A DNA stretch of 9,988 bases from IDS-8 sp035304285 (lineage in GTDB: Bacteria; Pseudomonadota; Gammaproteobacteria; Steroidobacterales; Woeseiaceae). A model generated the notes under the pieces. The model ran no database searches. It was not told where the DNA came from and worked only from the letters and a program-made list of their open reading frames with translations. A program made the translations under genes and the position numbers. The stretch covers positions 1 through 9,988 of the forward strand of contig DATGQI010000215.1 in the NCBI GenBank assembly GCA_035304285.1, in the 5' to 3' direction. This document shows positions 1 through 5,484 of this stretch, piece by piece; the stretch's first letter is position 1, and every line of letters begins with the position of its first letter.

Positions 1-24
1 TCGCCCGCAATGCGGGCTCCTACA
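1..24 (-). repeat. REP-like palindrome (possibly cut by window edge)
   Basis: The first bases contain the palindrome CGCCCGCAATGCGGGC, followed by TCCTAC. On the minus strand this reads GTAGGAGCCCGCATTGCGGGCG, that is, a GTAG head followed by a hairpin, the usual layout of repetitive extragenic palindromes of gammaproteobacteria, which RAYT-type transposases can mobilise. It lies about 30 bases downstream of the symporter stop codon, a typical position for REPs, and may contribute to 3' end stability of that transcript. No RAYT gene is present in the window. Confidence 0.7.
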
Positions 25-51
25 GCGCTCTATTCCACAACCATCTCGATT

Positions 52-1671
52 TCATTGCGCGAGGGCGATGTAGAACGCGAGGGTGCAGATTACGACCACG
101 GCTGAGGCCTGCTTTGCGTAGCGCCACGGTTCGAGATCTACGGCCGACGCCGTATCGACGGCCGGCTTCCACGGGGACGGCCGCAGCTTGCTGATCACGA
201 TCATCAGCACGACCGTCAGCACGAATACGAACGCGAGGAAGTGCAGGAAGTGCACCGGCTCATCCGCGCCGAAGCGGGTCATCAGCAGCGACTGTATCTC
301 GTCGAAGAAGGCGAAGTTGATCAGGTAGAAAACAAAGGGTCCGGCAATCAGCGCCGTCTTGGCGGCAGCAGCGGAGATGCGCCGGGTAAACAACGCCGCC
401 AGGATGACCGCCAGCATCGGGCCGAAGAAGGTGGCGTTTATCTGCTGCAGGTAGTTGTACAAGCTGCCGCTGGTGTCGATCGAGGGCGCGGCAAGCATCG
501 CCGCGATCGCCAGCACAATGCTGCAGGTGCGGCCGGCCACGACGAGCTGTCGCCCCTCCGCGTTGCGGTTGATCGCGCCCTGGTAGACGCCGAGGCTGAA
601 CAACGTGGCGGCGCTGTTCAGGACACTGTTGAACGTGCTGAGCACCGCGCCGACCATGATGGCGGCGAACAGCCCCGCCGCTGCCGCCGGCAACACGGCT
701 TTCACGAGCGACGGATAGGCCAGCAGGTAATCCGACGGCGCAAGGGTGCCCTTGAACATGTGCCACGCGATCACGCCCGGCAATACGATGATGAGCGGCG
801 CGAACAGCTTGAAGAATGCCGCGATCAGCACTCCCTTCTGGCCTTCTGCAAGGTTCCTCGCGCCGAGCGCGCGTTGCAGGATCGACTGGTTGACGCACCA
901 GAAGAACACCTGGTTGACGATCATCCCGGTGAACAGGACGCCGAACGGCAGGAAGCTTCCCGGCTCGTTGCCCGTGATGTCGAACTTGTCGTGCTCCTCG
1001 GTGTAGACGTTCTGCAGCCCTGCAACGATGTTGCCGTCCCCGACGGCAGCAAGCGCGAGGAAGGTCACCAGCAGTCCACCGATCAGGAAGCCGATTGCGT
1101 TGAGGGTGTCGGATATTGCGACCGCACGCAGTCCGCCAAAAATCGCGTAGAGCGAACCCAGTGTGCCTACCCCCCAGATGAGGAGCCATCGCGCCTCGCT
1201 GACGGAGATGCCGAGGTTCGCGGAAACGTCGAACAGCGTTTCCAGGCCACTGGCGCCGAACAGCAGCACCACGGGCAGGATTGCAATGGCATAGGAGATA
1301 AGGAACAGCAGGGACATGATGACGCGGGTGGGGCGGTCAAACCGGTTCTCCAGGAAGTCGGGGATGGTGGTCAGCCCTGCGCGCAGGTACCGCGGCAGGA
1401 AAACCAGTGCCGTAAGCACCATTGCCAGTGCCGCCGTCGTCTCCCATGCCGTCACCGCAATAGTGTGCTGGAAAGCATCGCCATTGAGCCCGATCAGATG
1501 CTCCGTCGAGAGATTGGTCAGCAGCAGCGAACCTGCGATAACCCAGGCGCTCAAACTGCGGCCACCGAGGAAATAACCTTCCGGCGTTGCCGTGACCTCG
1601 TGCCGGCGTGTCGCAAACCACGTGATGAGCGCGACGCCCAGGGTGAATCCGAAGAAGCCGACGAGGATCAT
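52..1671 (-). CDS. Sodium:solute symporter (SSS/SLC5 family), sugar or polyol type
   Basis: This is a 539-residue inner-membrane protein with about 14 hydrophobic segments, normal for the solute:sodium symporter family, which imports a solute driven by the sodium gradient. Family landmarks are visible: TNLSTEHLIG at residues 52-61 in the first core helix, YAIFGGLRAVAISDTLN at 174-190, FWCVNQSILQRALGARNLAEGQKG at about 257-280, very like the matching segment of bacterial SGLT sugar transporters, and STFNSVLNS at 345-353, where the Na2 sodium site lies in relatives. The sugar/myo-inositol branch fits better than the proline or acetate branches, but the substrate cannot be read from sequence. 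It is last in the four-gene run, 45 bases after the phosphatase stop. The ATG start is set by the family N-terminus; the Shine-Dalgarno sequence is poor. Context suggests uptake of a dephosphorylated sugar or inositol. Confidence 0.9.
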   Translation of the reverse strand: MILVGFFGFTLGVALITWFATRRHEVTATPEGYFLGGRSLSAWVIAGSLLLTNLSTEHLIGLNGDAFQHTIAVTAWETTAALAMVLTALVFLPRYLRAGLTTIPDFLENRFDRPTRVIMSLLFLISYAIAILPVVLLFGASGLETLFDVSANLGISVSEARWLLIWGVGTLGSLYAIFGGLRAVAISDTLNAIGFLIGGLLVTFLALAAVGDGNIVAGLQNVYTEEHDKFDITGNEPGSFLPFGVLFTGMIVNQVFFWCVNQSILQRALGARNLAEGQKGVLIAAFFKLFAPLIIVLPGVIAWHMFKGTLAPSDYLLAYPSLVKAVLPAAAAGLFAAIMVGAVLSTFNSVLNSAATLFSLGVYQGAINRNAEGRQLVVAGRTCSIVLAIAAMLAAPSIDTSGSLYNYLQQINATFFGPMLAVILAALFTRRISAAAAKTALIAGPFVFYLINFAFFDEIQSLLMTRFGADEPVHFLHFLAFVFVLTVVLMIVISKLRPSPWKPAVDTASAVDLEPWRYAKQASAVVVICTLAFYIALAQ

Positions 1672-1693
1672 TTCAGGTCACGTCAGGTCAGGA

Positions 1694-1718
1694 TGATGCC
1701 GCACGTCGTGCGGCCATC
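1694..1718 (-). other. Intergenic hairpin between phosphatase and symporter
   Basis: GCCGCAC (1698-1704) and GTGCGGC (1708-1714) form a 7-base stem with a 3-base loop; flanking GAT/ATC can extend it past a bulge. It overlaps the phosphatase stop codon. No T-run follows on the minus strand, so it is not a standard intrinsic terminator. An RNA processing or partial attenuation role is possible. Just downstream, 1673-1690 holds two direct TCAGGTCA copies separated by CG, right before the symporter start. Confidence 0.4.
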
Positions 1719-2997
1719 ACTGCGACGCGACCGTGGAACTCTTGCCGGAACGGCGCTCGAAGCTCTTCGAGTACTCGACTACCGGCTCGCCGCTGCCGGA
1801 GTTCGGCGTGGAGACTATCGTCACGGCTGCGGTGTCACCCTCGAGCTGCAATTCCGCAAAACCCCAAACGAGTCCTCGCGCGTACCAGGTTTTCTTCTGC
1901 GGGAATGCCCGGTCCTGCCAGGCCATGAAAGGCGTGTGCGCGGGCCGTTGCTTGCCGGCAGCGCCGGATACCACCTGCACGAGCGGCGGAAGATTCCGAT
2001 ACTCGTTGCCGGCGTCGCGGCAATCGTCGCTGTGCAACTCGAGCGTATGGTCGTGTCCCACGATGTAGGCGTCGGCGTAGCGACACAGCATCGGCAGCAG
2101 CACCTCGCGCAACACTTTCCCTTCTTCATGCTTGGTGCCGGAGGAAGACCAGATCGGATGATGCGCAATCACGATTTTCCAGCGCGCATCCGATTCGGCG
2201 AGCGAGCGTTCGAGCCATTCAAGCATGCGCTCCTCTTTACCCACGGGTTCCGCCCAGGGCTCATCCTTGTCGAACTTCCCGGTATCGATCGGCGTTCCGT
2301 CCGGCGCGAGTGCATCGTCGTAGACCGGCAGTCCGTTCAGCAGCACGGTAGTGTCAATCGCGAATACCTCGACGTCAGGGGCCGCACGCTTGCGATAGAA
2401 GATGCCGTCGAGGTCATAAAGCGGCGACTGCTCGAGATACGCCACCTGCGCCATGGCTCCCTCACGCGAGGTATCCCAGTCATGATTACCAAGCACGGGG
2501 TAGATGACGAACTGCGGGTCCTGGTCCTTCAGCCCCTTGTAGGGCTTCCACAGGAGGTCATCGAAGCGTTCCCCATCGTCGCGTCCGTCGGCTCCGACGG
2601 TTGCTCCGGATGGATAGATGTTGTCTCCCAGCATCACGCCGAAGTCGCACTTGTCTTTTGCTGCGCACCAGTTGTGGACTGCCTTCGACACCGGCCACAT
2701 TCCGCTGGCCATGACGTAACCGCCGGTCTGCTCCGCAAAATGCATTGGCGGGATGGCGAATTCCTCGATCGGCCGGTAGTCCTCGATCCAGTCGTCGAGT
2801 TCGTTGATCACAAACTCGCGCCCGGTGAAAGCGTCTTCGTAGTCGTCCTCCTCCAGCCAGTCGTAGTCGTAACCGGTATCGCCGAAGAGGAGAATGCTGA
2901 CAGCATCGGAATCCGCGGCCTTCGTTGAACCCGTTCCGGGTTGTGCGGCACAACCAAACAGGAAAGCGCAGGCGAGGACTCGTGCAAGACGATTCAT
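1717..2997 (-). CDS. Lipoprotein metallophosphatase (calcineurin-like / purple acid phosphatase type)
   Basis: This is a 426-residue secreted phosphoesterase of the dinuclear-metal calcineurin-like fold. All five metal-binding blocks are present in order: GDTG (39-42), GDNIY (124-128), GNHD (170-173), AHHP (278-281) and GHDH (314-317), so it should be catalytically active. The N-terminus has a short basic stretch, a hydrophobic core and the lipobox LFGC with Cys16, followed by Ala, which suggests a lipoprotein facing the periplasm or outer membrane. The layout resembles purple-acid/tartrate-resistant phosphatases and bacterial alkaline phosphodiesterases; the exact phosphoester substrate is unknown. 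Its ATG overlaps the kinase TGA (ATGA, 2994-2997), indicating translational coupling, and GGGAG lies 6 bases upstream. Beside a phytase it plausibly completes extracytoplasmic removal of phosphate from lower inositol phosphates or sugar phosphates (inference). Confidence 0.9.
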   Translation of the reverse strand: MNRLARVLACAFLFGCAAQPGTGSTKAADSDAVSILLFGDTGYDYDWLEEDDYEDAFTGREFVINELDDWIEDYRPIEEFAIPPMHFAEQTGGYVMASGMWPVSKAVHNWCAAKDKCDFGVMLGDNIYPSGATVGADGRDDGERFDDLLWKPYKGLKDQDPQFVIYPVLGNHDWDTSREGAMAQVAYLEQSPLYDLDGIFYRKRAAPDVEVFAIDTTVLLNGLPVYDDALAPDGTPIDTGKFDKDEPWAEPVGKEERMLEWLERSLAESDARWKIVIAHHPIWSSSGTKHEEGKVLREVLLPMLCRYADAYIVGHDHTLELHSDDCRDAGNEYRNLPPLVQVVSGAAGKQRPAHTPFMAWQDRAFPQKKTWYARGLVWGFAELQLEGDTAAVTIVSTPNSGSGEPVVEYSKSFERRSGKSSTVASQ

Positions 2998-3911
2998 GCG
3001 ACGCTCCCGGCTGCCGCGCGGGCAGCACCGTTGCGATACTTCGCTGCGATCAGTGCCTCGACGTCTTCCCGTGAGCGGTTCACCGGCCCTTCACGTTCGA
3101 GCTTCAGGCTCGTCACGGCCGCGGCCCAGATCGTGGAATCCTCCGCCGTCGCATTGAGACGGCTGGAGACGTAGGACCCCATGCAGGTATCACCGCGGCC
3201 ACTGCGGCCGCGAAGCTCATCGGGGTGGAAGGCAGCCTCGTAGTACTTTCCGCCCGAGAGCACGAGAAGCCCGTCCCGGTGCGTCAGCACGATGTCTTCG
3301 GGGCCGAAGGTGGCAAGCTCCGCGGCGGCCTGGTGAATATCATCCTTGCCAGTGATGAATTCCGCTTCGACCGCATCGGTTTTCAGGATGTCTACCAGGC
3401 CGAGGATTTCCGCCTGTTCCGGCCACGGCCGATATTCGAGTTGCCCCGTATCGCTCACGACCCTGATGAACCCTTGCAGGTCCGCGCACAACAGCCCGCC
3501 TTTCGCCTTCAGGGCCTGCATGACTTCTAGCGACGCTTCGCCGCGGGCGGAGCCGTTGACCACGAACGCGCGAGCCTTGAAGTCGCGAAGCAATTCCGGC
3601 GTGAAAGGGTCGGCAACGGCGGCGACCGTCAGTGTTCGTTCGTCCACGTTGTCGGTGGGGTACTTAAGGCACATCAGGGTGGAGTGGGGCGACTCGATAA
3701 TGTGCACGTCGATACCCTTCGCCCGCAGCGCGTCAGTGGACCCGCGATCCTCGGCAGCCAGGCGCGTCACCGCGGCGATGGAGATGCCTTTCAAATGAGC
3801 GGCATGTGCGGCGTAGCTGTAGCCGCCGCCGTCTACGTGGCGCGTGCCCGCGGCCGACACGATGGTGTCCTTCGTGTAATTGCCGATGGTGACCAGGTCG
3901 TAAGTTCTCAA
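2994..3911 (-). CDS. PfkB-family carbohydrate/polyol kinase, possibly inositol kinase-like
   Basis: This is a 305-residue cytosolic ribokinase-fold kinase that transfers phosphate from ATP to a sugar or polyol hydroxyl. The N-terminal substrate region contains a glycine-rich DGGGYSYAA (27-35). The C-terminal PfkB signature is present as GRSGRGDTCMGS (235-246), with Asp241 as the catalytic base; the usual DTTGAGD is altered before GRGD. The segment ADLQGFIRV (143-151) and the DERTLTVAAVADPFTPELL region (90-108) recall plant and archaeal myo-inositol kinases as I remember them; this is a weak assignment. The start must be TTG: the first internal Met is residue 80, and the strand carries CGGGAG 6 bases before the TTG, the same arrangement as the phosphatase start. 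It lies between the transporter and phosphatase genes and overlaps the latter by 4 bases. Confidence 0.88.
   Translation of the reverse strand: MRTYDLVTIGNYTKDTIVSAAGTRHVDGGGYSYAAHAAHLKGISIAAVTRLAAEDRGSTDALRAKGIDVHIIESPHSTLMCLKYPTDNVDERTLTVAAVADPFTPELLRDFKARAFVVNGSARGEASLEVMQALKAKGGLLCADLQGFIRVVSDTGQLEYRPWPEQAEILGLVDILKTDAVEAEFITGKDDIHQAAAELATFGPEDIVLTHRDGLLVLSGGKYYEAAFHPDELRGRSGRGDTCMGSYVSSRLNATAEDSTIWAAAVTSLKLEREGPVNRSREDVEALIAAKYRNGAARAAAGSVA
3004..3009 (-). promoter_or_regulatory. Ribosome binding site for the phosphatase
   Basis: The minus strand reads CGGGAG, 6 bases before the phosphatase ATG and inside the end of the kinase reading frame. It supports the ATG at 2997 and re-initiation at the ATGA overlap. 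Confidence 0.65.
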
Positions 3912-3917
3912 AGCGGA

Positions 3918-3923
3918 CTCCCG
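3918..3923 (-). promoter_or_regulatory. Ribosome binding site deciding the kinase TTG start
   Basis: The minus strand reads CGGGAG, with 6 bases between it and TTG at 3911-3909. The motif and spacing are identical to the next gene's site, and no ATG exists in frame before residue 80, so this site fixes the TTG start. Confidence 0.65.
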
Positions 3924-3930
3924 TTGAATG

Positions 3931-3964
3931 TTGACCCGGACTATTCATGAATAGTCCGGGTTAA
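3931..3964. repeat. 34-base palindrome between transporter and kinase genes
   Basis: Bases 3934-3961 form a perfect 28-base palindrome with CCGGACTATTCATGAATAGTCCGG at its heart (the centre is TATTCATGAATA). Adding three bases per side gives 34 bases with a single mismatch (G3933/T3962). It fills most of the 53-base gap between the MFS stop and the kinase start. As RNA it would form a strong stem with no following U-run, so it could be a REP-type element, a processing site or a weak terminator tuning expression of downstream genes. The TTCATGAA centre also occurs in the terminal repeats of the elements at 7596 and 9529. Confidence 0.8.
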
Positions 3965-5308
3965 TCAGTCGCGCAGCTTGACGCGCCACAGTGTCGCGGC
4001 CAGCAGCATCGATACCACGGATGCACCCAGCCAGAAGTAGATGACTTCCGAAAAATCATAGATGCGGGTTTCGCCAACTATCGTCGTGCCTTTCTGGATG
4101 AGATAGCCGCTGACGTTTTCCTGGATGCCGGCCCCGATATAACTGAAGATACCGACGAATCCCATGATCGCGCCCGCGGCACGTTTGGGCGCGATATCCA
4201 CGCCGAACAGCCCGCCGAGCGACGTTACCAGGCCGTTCAGCCCGATGCCGTAGAGTATGAAGGCGAACACGAGCACCGGCGTGTTCTGCGGCCCGAAGAA
4301 AATCAGCACCAGGGCGATGATCTCGAGGATGCCAAACAGGAGGTTTGCCGGCGGCCGTCGCGCGTTGAATACCTTGTCGGAGATATAGCCGAAGGCAATG
4401 CAGCCGACGATGCCCGCGATCGTATTCGCCATCAGCAAACTGCCTGCTTCGACCAGCGAGTAGCCGCGCGCTTCCTGCAGGTAAAGAATGCCCCAGCTGT
4501 TGATGGCATAGCGAACAATGTAGTTCGTGGCACTCGCCAGCGCGAGAATCCAGATGGCCGGCAGCGCCAGGATCGAGAACTGCACCTTGAGCAGGCTTGG
4601 CTTCTCGTGTAGTTCGTCTTTCTCCCAATGGTCGTTGTGCCAGTCGTTGATCTCCGGCAGGCCCATCGTCCGTGGGCGGTCCTGCATGAAATAGTAAAGC
4701 CCGATGGCAACCGCAACGCACAGGAGTCCCGGACCCCAGAACCCGTAGCGCCAGCCGAAGTGTGCGACGAGCGCGGCGACGGCGACGAACGTGAGTCCCT
4801 CGCCGATGGAATGCGCGGTACTCCAGATTCCATAGAAGCGGCCGCGTTCGCTGTTGCTGTACCAGTTCGCGAGCGAGACGATGCCTGCCGGCGCGCCGAA
4901 GCCCTGGAACCAGCCGTTGAACGCCCACAGCAACACCGAGACAGTGAGCGCCGTGGAAAACCCCATGCCGAGATTCGCGACCGCCGAAAGCATCACACCG
5001 AACGCAAAAAACACTTTCATGTTCGCGTGATCGGCGAGGAAGCCGTTCACCAGCTTGCCGACGGCATAACCGTAGAACAGCCCCGCACCGATGAAGCCGA
5101 GTTCGACCGGGGTGAAGATACCCTCGTCGATCAGCGGTTTTTTCACGACCGACAACGCGAGCCTGCAGGTGTACACGAGACCGTAACCCAGGGTGATCGC
5201 AATCAGCACGCGCATTCGGTGCCGCCGATACTGGCGATCTATTTCGTCGCGGTCGGACAGGAGAGGCTGGTCCGCACCAGTGCGAAAGTAGTTCAGGAAT
5301 GTCTGCAA
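3965..5308 (-). CDS. MFS transporter, organophosphate:phosphate antiporter family (UhpC/UhpT/GlpT-like)
   Basis: This is a 447-residue, 12-helix inner-membrane protein. Its N-terminus (DQPLLSDRDEIDRQYRRHRMRVL, residues 13-35) closely parallels the start of E. coli UhpC, as do RPRTMGLPEINDW in the central loop and VRYAINSWGILYL. OPA proteins exchange sugar phosphates or glycerol 3-phosphate for phosphate, or in UhpC sense glucose 6-phosphate. Both arginines that bind the substrate phosphate in GlpT/UhpT have counterparts: Arg49 in helix 1 and Arg266 in helix 7. The start is TTG at 5308; a later ATG (residue 32) would delete the family N-terminus, and AAGGGGG lies about 10 bases upstream. No uhpA/uhpB regulatory genes are seen, so transport is likelier than sensing. 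It is first in the four-gene run. The substrate is unknown; a sugar or inositol phosphate would fit. Confidence 0.9.
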   Translation of the reverse strand: MQTFLNYFRTGADQPLLSDRDEIDRQYRRHRMRVLIAITLGYGLVYTCRLALSVVKKPLIDEGIFTPVELGFIGAGLFYGYAVGKLVNGFLADHANMKVFFAFGVMLSAVANLGMGFSTALTVSVLLWAFNGWFQGFGAPAGIVSLANWYSNSERGRFYGIWSTAHSIGEGLTFVAVAALVAHFGWRYGFWGPGLLCVAVAIGLYYFMQDRPRTMGLPEINDWHNDHWEKDELHEKPSLLKVQFSILALPAIWILALASATNYIVRYAINSWGILYLQEARGYSLVEAGSLLMANTIAGIVGCIAFGYISDKVFNARRPPANLLFGILEIIALVLIFFGPQNTPVLVFAFILYGIGLNGLVTSLGGLFGVDIAPKRAAGAIMGFVGIFSYIGAGIQENVSGYLIQKGTTIVGETRIYDFSEVIYFWLGASVVSMLLAATLWRVKLRD

Positions 5309-5327
5309 ACCGACGGAACCCCCTTTC

Positions 5328-5345
5328 CTGTTACGGCCCTGACCG
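5328..5345 (+). promoter_or_regulatory. Weak Pho-box-like sequence (speculative)
   Basis: CTGTTAC-GGCC-CTGACCG has the 7-4-7 spacing of a PhoB half-site pair but matches the CTGTCAT repeats at only about 9 of 14 positions. It is noted because a phosphate-scavenging locus would be expected to respond to phosphate starvation. It lies just upstream of the leftward transporter gene and about 140 bases upstream of the phytase. Confidence 0.15.
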
Positions 5346-5389
5346 CTTTGATAGCGCCTGCCTGTAACCGGCTTACTGATGAAGGCGCC

Positions 5390-5425
5390 TTGAAATTTTC
5401 ATTCGATTATAATAGAAAATAGAAT
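5390..5425 (+). promoter_or_regulatory. Probable promoter region of the phytase gene
   Basis: This AT-rich island in GC-rich DNA contains a perfect TATAAT at 5408-5413, 72 bases before the phytase ATG, and a second TAGAAT at 5420-5425. A TTGAAA at 5390-5395 is only 12 bases from TATAAT, too close for a standard -35, and no good -35 occurs at 16-18 bases, so an activator may be needed. The same island could also hold the leftward promoter of the transporter operon. Confidence 0.45.
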
Positions 5426-5442
5426 ACACGTTCCAGTTTGAT

Positions 5443-5460
5443 TCCCCCCTCCCGGGGGGA
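5443..5460 (+). other. GC-rich leader hairpin before the phytase start
   Basis: TCCCCCC (5443-5449) pairs with GGGGGGA (5454-5460) around the loop TCCC. This 7-base stem ends 24 bases before the phytase ATG and precedes the Shine-Dalgarno GGGGGAA (5474-5480). The C-run could alternatively pair with that G-rich site, which would hide it. A role in translational control is possible but not shown. Confidence 0.4.
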
Positions 5461-5484
5461 GCCTGGGATACTTGGGGGAAAGCC

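Noticed and set aside
241..2928. Plus-strand 895-residue open frame
   Set aside because: It runs antisense through the symporter and phosphatase genes, is Arg/Gln/His/Glu-rich with low-complexity character and no recognisable domain. The opposite-strand genes carry full family motifs.
3934..3961. Intrinsic terminator between transporter and kinase
   Set aside because: The stem is strong but no U-run follows in the minus-strand direction, so a standard terminator is not supported. It is reported as a palindrome instead.
5390..5413. TTGAAA plus TATAAT as a standard sigma-70 promoter
   Set aside because: The spacing is 12 bases, outside the 15-19 range; only the -10 is retained.
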